A stretch of 37,954 bases of DNA, taken from contig NZ_JAOTBE010000034.1 of assembly GCF_026162645.1 (NCBI RefSeq), positions 1 to 37,954 of the forward strand, written 5' to 3'. The DNA is from Paracoccus rhizosphaerae (GTDB lineage Bacteria > Pseudomonadota > Alphaproteobacteria > Rhodobacterales > Rhodobacteraceae). Position numbers and translations under genes: made by a program. Below, one piece after another: positions 26,758 through 35,019 of this stretch (the stretch's first letter is position 1; every line of letters starts with the position of its first letter). The notes beneath the pieces are model-generated. The model worked only from the letters and a program-made list of their open reading frames with translations. It made no database searches and had not been told where the DNA came from.

Positions 26758-26979
26758 TCAGCCGGAAGCGTTCCCAATCCCGTAGACGGTGACCGGGCTG
26801 GAGTACTCTTTCCTGATCGCGTCCACCAGGTACGGAACCAGCGCTTCCCGAACCCGGACCTCTCTGCGGCCACGTTCATCAAGGTCGAAGTGAAACTGGA
26901 TACCTGTTTGTGGGGCCTCGCCGGCTGGCTTTCTCTTACGCCGCTGCCGAGGCGTTGACGGCTCTAATAGCCGGCCCCT
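26758..26979 (-). pseudogene. Hypothetical protein, 5'-truncated (about 73 codons without a start)
   Basis: The minus-strand frame reads PQTGIQFHFDLDERGRREVR, VREALVPYLVDAIRKEYSSP and VTVYGIGNASG, then stop. The text looks like real coding sequence (alternating hydrophobic strand/helix pattern, no codon oddities), but the frame has no ATG, GTG or TTG before a TGA at 26980-26982. It is therefore probably the 3' end of a disrupted gene. The family is not recognised. It heads a run of small ORFs leading to 26324. Confidence 0.4.
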
Positions 26980-27084
26980 TCACCGCACGTGCGAAGGCAG
27001 ATCATTTTGGCTGTAGCGCGACATCGCAGTTGAGGGCTGAGCGCCCTCCGTCGACACGGACGCCGTTGCCCCCCGCAAGTGCTG

Positions 27085-27118
27085 CTCCGCGCATGAGCTT
27101 CAGGCGCCATGCGCGGAG
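27085..27118. terminator. Long hairpin just after the RTX remnant
   Basis: CTCCGCGCAT (27085-27094) and ATGCGCGGAG (27109-27118) form a perfect 10-bp stem with a 14-nt loop. It begins 10 nt after the RTX remnant's stop codon on the minus strand. There is no T run, so it may be a factor-assisted terminator or mRNA-stabilising hairpin. Confidence 0.4.
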
Positions 27119-27128
27119 GAAGACATGA

Positions 27129-27385
27129 TCAGAGGAAAAAGTCGTGCTCGTGCAGGACGATCTGTCGGGACAGCTCGATTGAGAAGTCTGCTCGTCGATC
27201 ACCATCACTGTCGGCGAAGACCGGCGTTGTTCCGTCGTTCTGCTGATAACGCAGTTCGCCCGCCGAACCCGAGTAGCTGTCAGTACCCACGACGTCCAAT
27301 GCCTGCTTACCGAGAGCCGCAGGGTTACATCCAGTGCGGAAAGATTGATGTCCCCCTGAACTCTGTTGAAGTCAGCAATTACGTC
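27129..27385 (-). pseudogene. Serralysin/RTX-type C-terminal domain remnant
   Basis: The first part reads VIADFNRVQGDINLSALDV. After a one-base frame slip near 27312 it continues QALDVVGTDSYSGSAGELRY, FADSDGDRRADFSIELSRQI and ends HEHDFFL plus stop. The patterns IADF...GD.INLSALD, F.G..G.LRY and D.DGD..ADF.I.L....L...DF.L are those of the peptidase M10/serralysin C-terminal (RTX secretion) domain found on exported calcium-binding proteases. Everything upstream is replaced at 27386 by an IS5-like element, and no RTX repeats reappear beyond it. Only the tail of a formerly secreted protein is left, and it is frameshifted. Confidence 0.75.
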
Positions 27386-28909
27386 GTTCAGGCTGAACAA
27401 CGCTGTCCGTGGGCGAGATTGCCGGTTCCTGTTCTGATCCCCGGCAGGGTGGCGGCGTATATGGCGGCCAGGATGCAGGCCAACAAAGCCCTGTGGTAGG
27501 CGAGGATCTTGCGGATGTTGTGACCGCAGCCGCAGAGCACGGCAAAGATGGCGTCGCCGGTCGTGCCTTTCAGCGGGCAGCGCGACAGGCGGCCGTCGGT
27601 TTTCATGTGTCCAATCTCTGGCTCGATAGCGCTGCGCCGCCTCAGCAGCTTTTTCAGAGCAGGGTTCAGACCTCGGCGGGTGCCGCTGATCAGAACTTTC
27701 GTTTCCGAGACCGGGTGGCCGCGATATCCACGGTCCACAACGGCCAGGTTCGGGGTCTGACCGGTCAGGATGGCAACCTGTTCCAGGGCTTCGGGCAAGG
27801 TGTGTCCATCGTATGGGTTGCCCGGCAGGGCGCGCATGCCGACGACAAAGCCTTCGTCGATGGTGGTGGCCAGGCTGACCTTGGTGCCGAACTCGTATCG
27901 CTTGCGGGCCTTGCCCTTTGAGATGCAATCGACCTCGGGTTCGTGCAGGACGTAGATCTTGCCGCGGCTTGCGGGCGCCTGATGGAGCAGGCGACCGACG
28001 AGCACGAGGGTGTCCAGAACACGCTCGCGAAAGGGCCCCTGCGGGACATCGTCCAACTGGCGGCGAATGTCGCGCAGAACACGCCCGGTGTATCCCTTCA
28101 GCTTCTTCAGGGCCTTGCGCAGGCGCTTGAACTGCTTGGCATGGGCGTGAGCCGCCCGATCTGCAGGGCCAGGCGCGGGGCCAGGCGGTTGTAGTTCTGC
28201 CGCAGCGTCATCCCGCCTTCATCGGCAAGGGCCAAAAGCTTGCAGCGTGCCTTCTCATAAAGGCGCGCATCGGTCGGGTGGGCAATGTTCTTTTCCATCA
28301 CCGTCGTATCCACTGCGACACGCGACAGGCTGCGATCCTTTACCGTCCCGGACCTGCGCCCGGCCTCGATCGTCTTCGTCAGCAGCCACTCGGCCCGTTC
28401 GGCACATTGCTCGGACCCATGGCGCAATGCGCCTCACTCGCCGATCCGCTTGCGCCACCGGGTCAGCGAGGACGGGTCGATCGGTGGACGGTGCTGAAAG
28501 AAGACCTCACCGCAGAAGTGCTGGTGATACGGGTTTTCGACCCAACGGGCGACCACGGCTTCATCCGACAACCCATAGGCATGTTGAAGATACAGCAGGC
28601 CCGCCACCAGCCGCGGCGATGTGGCCGGCCGCCCCGTGCCGGAGGGAAAGAAACCCGACCATTCCCGCTCGAAGAACTCCCAATCGATCAGCGCGGCCAG
28701 TTTCGCCAGTTCATGCCGCATATCGATCATGTCGGTCAGCCGGGGGCGCAGGAGATCATCCTGCTCTTCAGCGCGCGGATGAGGCTTCATCACAGCTCCG
28801 GAATTCGCAAGGTTTCAAGCCTCAGCATACGAAACCTTGCAATTCCACGCCACCGTCTTGGCACAATCACCCAGCAAATGCAGGCCGTTCTAACTTATTC
28901 AGGGCGAAC
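27386..28909 (-). mobile_element. IS5-like insertion sequence, about 1.52 kb, defective
   Basis: The ends are imperfect inverted repeats: GTTCAGGCTGAACAA at 27386 and, on the other strand, GTTCGCCCTGAATAA at 28909. The transposase stop codon lies inside the left repeat. No obvious target duplication flanks it: one side is the RTX remnant and the other is the helicase 3' flank. The insertion was therefore followed by deletion, or the ends recombined. Confidence 0.65.
27388..28793 (-). pseudogene. IS5-family transposase, interrupted and frameshifted
   Basis: Three consecutive segments rebuild an IS5-subgroup DDE transposase of about 450 aa. The N-terminal part reads FPSGTGRPATSPRLVAGLLY and SSLTRWRKRIGE (28434-28793). 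The middle part reads EWLLTKTIEAGRRSG and SLSRVAVDTTVMEKNIAHPT (about 28107-28400). The C-terminal part reads HEPEVDCISKGKARKRYEFG, NLAVVDRGYRG and AIEPEIGHMKTDGRL (27388-28056). Where RWRKRIGEE(G)..EWLLT is expected, an extra segment with a TGA (E-stop-GALRHGSEQCAERA) intervenes. A second frame change occurs near 28150 (GR..HAKQFKRLRKALK continues in another frame). The catalytic residues survive, but the gene cannot be translated through. Confidence 0.8.
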
Positions 28910-28955
28910 TATATCATCTTTCCCCAAAAAATAAGGTGACGATACAGCCCAGAGA

Positions 28956-31436
28956 TTAGGGTGCATCGACTGAATACGACTGAACGAATGCATCTGGAGT
29001 AAGTTTGAAATGCTTTAGCTTCAAGTGAACCTTGCTATGGTCTCGATAATCCTGATTTTGACATATAGCCACCGTATACTCTTTGATGGCTACTTTCATT
29101 TTTTCGAGACCCTGCTCATCAATAATCCTTGTACCCTTAGTCAGAGTTGCGGCATGTTCAATGGTTCTTTTTGGGTGAATAATTATTGGTGTGCAATGGC
29201 ACGTCTGATCATACTCCTGATCGAACCACTCAATAGAGCCATTAAGTTGGTTGCAATCCTTTTTGCAGATGTTAGCTGCCTCTGTTGCGCCGCTCTTGCA
29301 TTCAATAATATAATATTTTAGACCACCAACAGCCCAAAGATTATCAGGCCCTCTTCCGCTTTCCGTCTCCGGCATTTGAGACCTGAATCCAAGATAAGCG
29401 CCCAACTCCATAATCGCCTTTTCGAATCTTTTTGACTTAGGCTCACTCCATTCAAGATCATCTAGAAGAGCGTTAGACCAGACAACGAGGTCGTTCGCTT
29501 CGAGGAAGCGATGCATAAAGCGAACAGATGCTTGAGATTGATTTAAGTCGAGCGCCGAAATCTTTTTGTATTCGACACCAGCAATCGGCCTGAGAAGTCT
29601 TTTATTGGTATTCTGAGCGCTTTTCTGGATCTCTTGAGCTGAAATCGGATCGAGCTCGTGCATATAGTCAGATAGTTGCTGCTTAATATAACCTGAATAA
29701 GCCTTGTCCATAGATGCATTTGCAACTTCTTCCGCAAGTTTGCAAGCCTCTCTAAAGTGGCCCGCAACTGAAAAGTCATGCGCGGCACGAAGCCTGACAG
29801 CATTATTATTCACAACTCCGGTTCTAGGCGCGCCACCAGCAATTACGCTCGCCTTGACGCGCGCCACCCATCCTGGAACTGCTTTCAAGCAGTTGTCTAA
29901 TGCGGGCTCAATTTCCTTAAGAGATCTACCCGTCATTTGCTTATTTATTTGTTCCGATAACTTCAGGTGCGCTCGTGTCGCTGGCGAAAGGTAGTCAGTA
30001 GCGGTAGATTGACTAATTCGCTCAACAAGCTTCGATCCCATGAGAAACACTAGGCAGTGATCATCTCCCGATCTAATGCCTCGCCCCATTCCTTGCTCGA
30101 TACGCTGCACTTGTCTTGCGAAATATGTGGGACTATCGTCGAGCATTAAGCCTTCATAGCGCTCGATGACTCCTTGGACTTCTGGTAGCCCATCAAGCAC
30201 GAGAATGTCACAGGCCGGCCCCGGGAGGTCAACTCCATCATACTTATTGATCAGAACTGTGAGGCCGACGTGACCTGCTTTCAGTTTAGACACTCCTTCA
30301 ACTAAATTTTCAGCCTTCAAAATTTGGTCAGCTGAGTCATTCCAGAACTTCGCACGCTCATTAGATGGTACGATTACACAACAATTATATTCTTTTGATT
30401 TTCTCTTAATGAATTCCTTAATATCACTGTCGTAAATTTCCGTATTGAAATACTCGGGCACAAGGATCATCCTGTCCCCGATCACCCCGCCATTTTTTGG
30501 GAAAATTGGTTTAGAGACAGATTTCGCGTCTGCGGAAAAGTGAGTCACAAGGATACTGTCGTCCGCGAGGGTTGCGGTCATATATATCCGCCTTTGCGCT
30601 GAAACAAAGGATGGGATCATGTCAATCGGAATGAAGTTTGGAGATATTTCCAAGACGCCCCGAGAGAAAACTGCCTTGCAATCCTTAAGATTTCTCTTCA
30701 CCAATGGCCAATTAAACAGCATCTCCTCGTCCTCTCGATTGGCATGCAGCAAAGCGAGAACAGAATCGTGCTTATTCCTCCATGCCCAATGGGGGATGCG
30801 CATCATCGAGCTTGGGTCGTTATCTCTGATGTCGAGAAAGTGACTGTGTGATTGCGATCGGAGATCACCCTCAAATAGACTCAAAATATCCTTATATACT
30901 TTATGATCACTATCCAGCCGAATTAGAAATTGCTTAGATACTGTATCCAAGCACGCGTGCGCATCGTCAATGATTAGAGATCCAATTCTAATCTTAGATC
31001 CCTCGTCGCCGACGCCAAAAACGGATTTACCATTAAATAGCTTCCAAACGTTTGCTACAAGAATTGAGCGCCCAGAAGAATACTCAACGGATCTAGGGTC
31101 GTCGGTAACTTCAATACCCAGGTCGCGAGCTTCACTTAACACTTGCTCGAGAAGATAATTATCCGGAACGAGATAAACTGCCGGGCCGTTTTTCTCCTCT
31201 AGAGAGCTTTTCAGTATTAGAAGGCCAACGAGCGTCTTTCCGCCGCCAGTATTTATCTTAATGGTTGTGTCTTTTTGATCGCGATTCTCGAACCATGCGG
31301 TCAGAACATCGGACTGTTCATCTGAGGGACGATTAAATCTCTTATGCTTCGATAGGGTTGTAAAGATGTTCCTTGGGTCATACTGCGCATCACCCGTCAA
31401 ACCGGTATCAAGTTTTCCAAGGTCAAGTTCAAACAT
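28956..31436 (-). CDS. SF2 helicase fused to a PD-(D/E)XK nuclease-like domain, 826 aa; candidate defence protein
   Basis: Helicase motifs are clear: Walker A NTGGGKT (62-68), motif II DDAH (157-160), motif III TATL (287-290) and motif VI QRIEQGMGRGIRSGDD (about 444-459). The C-terminal region carries an endonuclease signature: E at about 677 in a helix, then GRGPDNLWAV (D698) and YYIIECKSG (E712-x-K714), the D-(x)n-ExK core of PD-(D/E)XK enzymes. The protein would unwind and cut nucleic acid in the cytoplasm. ATG 31436 has AAAGGA about 7 nt upstream. The gene is conspicuously AT-rich next to its neighbours and is flanked by IS elements, typical of acquired defence genes. Helicases of this general type occur in systems such as Hachiman (HamB), but no HamA-like partner is adjacent, so no named system is assigned. 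Confidence 0.8.
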   Translation of the reverse strand: MFELDLGKLDTGLTGDAQYDPRNIFTTLSKHKRFNRPSDEQSDVLTAWFENRDQKDTTIKINTGGGKTLVGLLILKSSLEEKNGPAVYLVPDNYLLEQVLSEARDLGIEVTDDPRSVEYSSGRSILVANVWKLFNGKSVFGVGDEGSKIRIGSLIIDDAHACLDTVSKQFLIRLDSDHKVYKDILSLFEGDLRSQSHSHFLDIRDNDPSSMMRIPHWAWRNKHDSVLALLHANREDEEMLFNWPLVKRNLKDCKAVFSRGVLEISPNFIPIDMIPSFVSAQRRIYMTATLADDSILVTHFSADAKSVSKPIFPKNGGVIGDRMILVPEYFNTEIYDSDIKEFIKRKSKEYNCCVIVPSNERAKFWNDSADQILKAENLVEGVSKLKAGHVGLTVLINKYDGVDLPGPACDILVLDGLPEVQGVIERYEGLMLDDSPTYFARQVQRIEQGMGRGIRSGDDHCLVFLMGSKLVERISQSTATDYLSPATRAHLKLSEQINKQMTGRSLKEIEPALDNCLKAVPGWVARVKASVIAGGAPRTGVVNNNAVRLRAAHDFSVAGHFREACKLAEEVANASMDKAYSGYIKQQLSDYMHELDPISAQEIQKSAQNTNKRLLRPIAGVEYKKISALDLNQSQASVRFMHRFLEANDLVVWSNALLDDLEWSEPKSKRFEKAIMELGAYLGFRSQMPETESGRGPDNLWAVGGLKYYIIECKSGATEAANICKKDCNQLNGSIEWFDQEYDQTCHCTPIIIHPKRTIEHAATLTKGTRIIDEQGLEKMKVAIKEYTVAICQNQDYRDHSKVHLKLKHFKLTPDAFVQSYSVDAP

Positions 31437-31622
31437 CGTGTTTCCTTTACTTCACAATCTTTCGAGATAAAATAGTTCGCGCGTAGTCCAAGTCTACTGT
31501 GGGAATATATTTAGCACAGTGATGGGTGCGCTCGCGTGTACCTGTGCTAGCTTATGGTTGCGTACGATTAGCCGCGGAAAGAATCTCTTTGGCGATCGCT
31601 GCCATATGACTCCCCCAGAAAC

Positions 31623-31637
31623 GTTTTTTGCTCAATT
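31623..31637 (+). repeat. 15-bp direct repeat, left copy, flanking the IS3 element
   Basis: GTTTTTTGCTCAATT occurs here and again at 33069-33083 in the same orientation, just outside both ends of the IS3 element. It is much longer than an IS3 target duplication (3-5 bp). Confidence 0.6.
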
Positions 31638-31676
31638 TGTACCGCGGCCCGGTTTTGAGACAGCGCTTTGCGTCGG

Positions 31677-32603
31677 TCATGCCACCAGCTTGAACCTTGT
31701 GGCGGCTTTGGTTTCAAGAGCCTTCTGCTCGGCCCGGATCTGATCGGGCGTCTTGTGCCCGTGCCGTTCCCGGAGCCAGCTGGCGTTGTAGAGTGCGGCG
31801 AAGCTGGCCAGCGCCTGCCGCAGTTGCTCCACCGTGGCGAAGTGCCGGACCCAGAGGAGTTGCTCTTTCAGCGTCCGGATCGCCCGCTCGGCCACGCCGT
31901 TGCCCTCGGGCTGGCGGACGAAGGCGGGCGAGCTGGTCACGCCGATGAAGTGGACCTCGCGCTGGAAGTCGCCCGACATGTAGTTGGAGCCATGGTCGTG
32001 GCGCAGGGTGAGGCCCGTCGCCACTCCGGCCCTTTCAAGCGCCCCGAAATGCTTCGCGATCCCCTGCTTGACCGGCTCCAGCGCTTCCCAACGGCTGGCG
32101 CCGGAGGCGGCGTGGATGCCGACGAACTCACCCGAGCAGTGATCCACGGCGACGAAGACATAGGCTCGACCCTCGGCGGTCGTGAAGGTCTCTGTCATAT
32201 CCGTGCCCCAGACCTGGTCCACCCGCTCGGTCACGATTGTTCCGTCATGAGAATGCGCCGCCCGAGGTGCCGGCCGGTGAGGCGCAAGCAGGCCGTGCTC
32301 CTTCATGATCCGCCGCACCCGACGTGCAGCAGTCCACAAGCCCCGCAAGCGCAGCCGCGCCCAGATCTTGCGATAGCCCTCGCCCGTGAAGGGGGAAGCC
32401 TCGATGATCTCCCGGATCGCCGCCAGAAGGTCGGCGTCGCTGGCGGCGCCTTGTGGGCCCCGACGACGGCGGGGAGGGTGCGGCTCGTTCGCCGCCATCG
32501 CAAAGTGCCGCCGATACAGGCTCGCTCGTGACAGGCCCCAGAGCCGGCAGACGGTGGCCAGCGGGTAGCGGCGGCCAGCGGAAGGCAAGAGAATGCCGGT
32601 CAT
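31677..32603 (-). CDS. IS3-family transposase OrfB (DDE integrase), 308 aa
   Basis: The N-terminal region (YPLATVCRLWGLSRASLYRR) and the HTH_21-like part (GEGYRKIWARLRLRG) precede the rve integrase core. The catalytic residues can be placed: D in VDQVWGTDMTETFT, D in LTLRHDHGSNYMSGDF, and E in FVRQPEGNGVAERAIRTLKE. The C-terminal segment SFAALYNASWLRERHGHKTP is typical. Length fits a complete OrfB. Its start overlaps orfA by four bases (32600-32603). This arrangement may allow reinitiation rather than the classic -1 frameshift. Confidence 0.9.
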   Translation of the reverse strand: MTGILLPSAGRRYPLATVCRLWGLSRASLYRRHFAMAANEPHPPRRRRGPQGAASDADLLAAIREIIEASPFTGEGYRKIWARLRLRGLWTAARRVRRIMKEHGLLAPHRPAPRAAHSHDGTIVTERVDQVWGTDMTETFTTAEGRAYVFVAVDHCSGEFVGIHAASGASRWEALEPVKQGIAKHFGALERAGVATGLTLRHDHGSNYMSGDFQREVHFIGVTSSPAFVRQPEGNGVAERAIRTLKEQLLWVRHFATVEQLRQALASFAALYNASWLRERHGHKTPDQIRAEQKALETKAATRFKLVA

Positions 32604-33001
32604 CTCCTCGACCTCCGCCCGGCCAAAGGGCGGCCCGCCTCCAGCTTTTCGAGCTTCGCAGAAAGAAGTTCGTTGGCCATGGTGATGTCGCCCACCTTCG
32701 TCTTCAGCCGCGCGATCTCGTCATCGCGCGCGTCGCGCTCGCGCTCCTTCAGCGCGGTCTCGGCCGCGAAAAGGACGCGGTCACGCCATTCCGACAACCG
32801 ATGCGCCGGCACGTTCAACTCCCGCGACAACGTCTCGAGGCTCTCGCCCCGCATCAGCCGCTGCACCGCGACCAGCTTTCTCTTTGCGGAGAAGCGCTTG
32901 CCTCGACCGGCCTCGGCCCCGACGCCGCCAGCGTGTGGAGCGCACGTCGTCGGGGCCGAGGCCTCCGTCGCGCCAGGCTTCAACTCGTTCTTGTCGTCCA
33001 T
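32600..33001 (-). CDS. IS3-family OrfA, 133 aa
   Basis: The core reads GKRFSAKRKLVAVQRLMRGE, LETLSRELNVPAHRLSEWRD and RDDEIARLKTKVGDITMANE, an HTH_Tnp_1 DNA-binding domain followed by a leucine-zipper region, as in OrfA of the IS3 family. About 35 low-complexity residues precede the conserved region. The true start may be internal, but ATG 33001 is the longest. Confidence 0.85.
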   Translation of the reverse strand: MDDKNELKPGATEASAPTTCAPHAGGVGAEAGRGKRFSAKRKLVAVQRLMRGESLETLSRELNVPAHRLSEWRDRVLFAAETALKERERDARDDEIARLKTKVGDITMANELLSAKLEKLEAGRPLAGRRSRR

Positions 33002-33068
33002 GTTCTACCCCCCGTTCCTACGGAAAAGTAGCGCTCGACGCTGTCTCAAGAAACCGTGCCCCAGCCCA

Positions 33069-33083
33069 GTTTTTTGCTCAATT
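33069..33083 (+). repeat. 15-bp direct repeat, right copy
   Basis: GTTTTTTGCTCAATT is identical to 31623-31637. The pair brackets the IS3 element at distances of about 19-21 bp from its inverted repeats. Confidence 0.6.
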
Positions 33084-33396
33084 CGCACTGTAGAATGCCG
33101 CGCCCGCGCGGCCCAGCTGTTATTTTGATGAGGATGTTTAGTCTTCACCGTTCACTGCTCATTGGCGGCCTTTCGGGCTGGTTCTAGCGTGAAGATGCAC
33201 TGAGCATGATCTGCGGGTGAGCTTATAGCAACAACGTGCTGCACCAAGCCCGATTAGCAGATTGTGGTCGCATTTAAGCTGGGTTGAGGCTTCTGAGCTG
33301 GGGCCCGGTCATGCGCCATGCCAAGCTTGGATGACTGGCATGGGCCGAATGCGCGGGTCAGAGTCTGCTGCACCCCCAATACCGCCGACGAGGGCG
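33084..33396. other. No gene recognised between the IS3 element and the ars module
   Basis: Short open frames on both strands lack start signals and family resemblance. A minus-strand frame passes through the 24-bp repeat at 33397-33420 and is open back to about 33250, but it reads as non-homologous sequence. It is probably decayed mobile DNA. Confidence 0.3.
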
Positions 33397-33420
33397 GCAG
33401 ATCGACGTGAAGAGCCCATT
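33397..33420 (+). repeat. 24-bp direct repeat, left copy, bracketing the ars operon
   Basis: The 24 bases from GCAGATCGACGTG to AGAGCCCATT are identical here and at 35437-35460, same orientation, start-to-start 2040 bp. The sequences on either side of the two copies differ, so the repeat has sharp ends like an element terminus or recombination site. Confidence 0.75.
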
Positions 33421-33574
33421 GCTGCCGATCGCAGCCCCTGCGGAGAATGCAGCTGCAGCAAACTCGGATGGGTAAGTCAGCTGCCAAGGATCATCGCATG
33501 CGGTAGTGCAGCGTCTCCAAGGCAGCTGACATCGCCTGAATGCTGAGGTTTCTAACAGGGCTTGCACCAATCTT

Positions 33575-33598
33575 ATTATTCTATTACCCATGAATAAT
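33575..33598 (+). promoter_or_regulatory. Putative ArsR operator overlapping the arsR start
   Basis: ATTATTC (33575-33581) and GAATAAT (33592-33598) form an inverted repeat with a 10-bp spacer, in an AT-rich patch typical of ArsR/SmtB sites. It overlaps the arsR start codon (33597) and lies just downstream of TTGCAC (33562-33567), a plausible -35. ArsR binding here would block its own operon until arsenite or antimonite is bound. Confidence 0.5.
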
Positions 33599-33929
33599 GG
33601 AAAAGAATGCGGCGCTAGACGCCCTGTCCGCCCTTGCGCACGACATCCGCATCGATGTGTTTCGCCTGCTGGTGCAGGCCGGGCAGTCCGGCATGGCGGC
33701 CGGAGAGATTGCCGCACGCCTCGACGTTCGGCCCAACACGTTGTCGAACAACCTCACCATCCTGACGAGGTCGAGCTTGGTGCGGCCCAAACGCGAAGGC
33801 CGCTCGATTCGCTATTTTGCCAGGATGGAGACAATGCGGGGGCTGCTTGCCTTCCTGATGGAGGATTGCTGTGGCGGGCGGCCTGAACTGTGCCAGCCGG
33901 TTCTGGACAAGATCGCCTGTGATTGCTGA
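33597..33929 (+). CDS. arsR: ArsR-family arsenite-responsive repressor, 110 aa
   Basis: This is a winged-helix ArsR/SmtB protein. LSALAHDIRIDVFRLLVQAG leads into the recognition region (AAGEIAARLDVRPNTLSNNL) and the wing (SLVRPKREGRSIRYFA). The C-terminal cysteines C91-C92 (EDCCGG), C99, C108 and C110 suit the C-terminal As(III)-binding type seen in proteobacteria rather than the CVC site of E. coli ArsR. It would repress arsR-acr3-arsC in the absence of arsenite. The ATG at 33597 lies within the operator-like dyad and has no clear Shine-Dalgarno. An out-of-frame ATG five bases upstream is ignored because it lacks homology. Confidence 0.9.
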   Translation: MEKNAALDALSALAHDIRIDVFRLLVQAGQSGMAAGEIAARLDVRPNTLSNNLTILTRSSLVRPKREGRSIRYFARMETMRGLLAFLMEDCCGGRPELCQPVLDKIACDC

Positions 33930-33966
33930 TCGCCGCCTCGTCCGCACATGTGAAAGCTGAACCACG

Positions 33967-35019
33967 ATGACCGACATGACACGCATCCAGTCCGTTCCCT
34001 TGGGCGGCTTCGAGCGCTGGCTGACCCTGTGGGTCGGGCTTGCCATGATCGCAGGCCTGGCCGTGGGCGCGCTGGCGCCGGGCCTGGTGCAGGCGATCGC
34101 CGGGGCCGAGATCGCCTCGATCAACCTCGTCGTCGCAGTGCTCATCTGGGCGATGGTCTATCCGATGATGGTGAACGTGGACTTCGGCGCGGTCGGCAAC
34201 GCGTTCCGTCAGCCGAAGGGCCTGCTGATCACGCTGATCGTCAACTGGCTCATCAAGCCCTTCACGATGGCGCTGCTGGCGGTCCTGTTCTTCGACTATG
34301 CCTTTGCCCCCTGGATCGCACCCGAGGACGCGCAGAAATACATCGCCGGCCTGATCCTGCTGGGCGCCGCCCCCTGCACCGCGATGGTCTTCGTCTGGTC
34401 CCAGCTGGTGCGCGGGGACGCGAGCTATACGCTGGTCCAGGTCTCGGTGAATGACGTGATCATGGTCGTCGCCTTCGCTCCCATCGTCGCCCTGCTTTTG
34501 GGCGTGACCGAGATCGTCGTCCCGTGGCAGACCCTGGTGCTGGCGACGGTTCTCTATGTCGTGCTGCCGCTGGCGGCGGGGCTGCTGACGCGCCGTGCGC
34601 TTGGCAGCGCCGCGCGGATCGAGGCGTTTTCGACGCGTGTGAAGCCGTGGTCGATGATCGGCCTCGTCGCGACAGTCGCGATCCTCTTCGGCCTGCAGGG
34701 GCAGACGATCCTCGACCGGCCCGCGGCCATCGCCCTGATCGCGGTGCCGATCCTGATCCAGAGCTACCTGATCTTCGCCATCGGCTATGGCGCGGCCTGG
34801 CTGATGCGCGTGCCACACCGGATCGCGGCGCCATGCGCGCTGATCGGGACCTCGAACTTCTTCGAGTTGGCGGTTGCCGTCGCCATCAGCCTCTTCGGCC
34901 TGAACTCCGGCGCGGCGCTGGCCACGGTGGTGGGCGTGTTGGTCGAGGTGCCGGTGATGCTGTCCCTCGTTGCCTTCGCCAACCGCACCCGCGCCCGTTT
35001 CCCGGAGGTCCGCGCATGA
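33967..35019 (+). CDS. acr3: Acr3-type arsenite efflux permease, 350 aa
   Basis: Acr3 (BASS superfamily) exports arsenite across the inner membrane using the proton gradient. About ten hydrophobic segments are visible. The conserved catalytic cysteine is in [12 protein letters not shown] (C137). The essential glutamate is in [20 protein letters not shown] (E300). NVDFGAVG and [17 protein letters not shown] are also family signatures. Length is typical. ATG 33967 follows arsR by 37 bp, and the stop overlaps the arsC start (ATGA, 35016-35019), so the three genes form one operon. Confidence 0.95.
   Translation: MTDMTRIQSVPLGGFERWLTLWVGLAMIAGLAVGALAPGLVQAIAGAEIASINLVVAVLIWAMVYPMMVNVDFGAVGNAFRQPKGLLITLIVNWLIKPFTMALLAVLFFDYAFAPWIAPEDAQKYIAGLILLGAAPCTAMVFVWSQLVRGDASYTLVQVSVNDVIMVVAFAPIVALLLGVTEIVVPWQTLVLATVLYVVLPLAAGLLTRRALGSAARIEAFSTRVKPWSMIGLVATVAILFGLQGQTILDRPAAIALIAVPILIQSYLIFAIGYGAAWLMRVPHRIAAPCALIGTSNFFELAVAVAISLFGLNSGAALATVVGVLVEVPVMLSLVAFANRTRARFPEVRA

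Larger units (their letters stand above)
31656..33048 (-). mobile_element. IS3-family insertion sequence with both ORFs intact
   Basis: The ends carry the inverted repeat TGAGACAGCG (31656-31665) and CGCTGTCTCA (33039-33048). Homology extends outward imperfectly (GGCCCGGTTT on the left against GGCACGGTTT on the right, reversed), so the true ends may lie about 10-18 bp further out. It encloses orfA and orfB, both full length and overlapping by ATGA. It is the most complete element in the window and may be active. Confidence 0.75.

Noticed and set aside
28956..31436. Naming the helicase as Hachiman HamB
   Set aside because: General resemblance only. No HamA (DUF1837) gene is adjacent, and the fused nuclease-like domain was judged from motifs alone.
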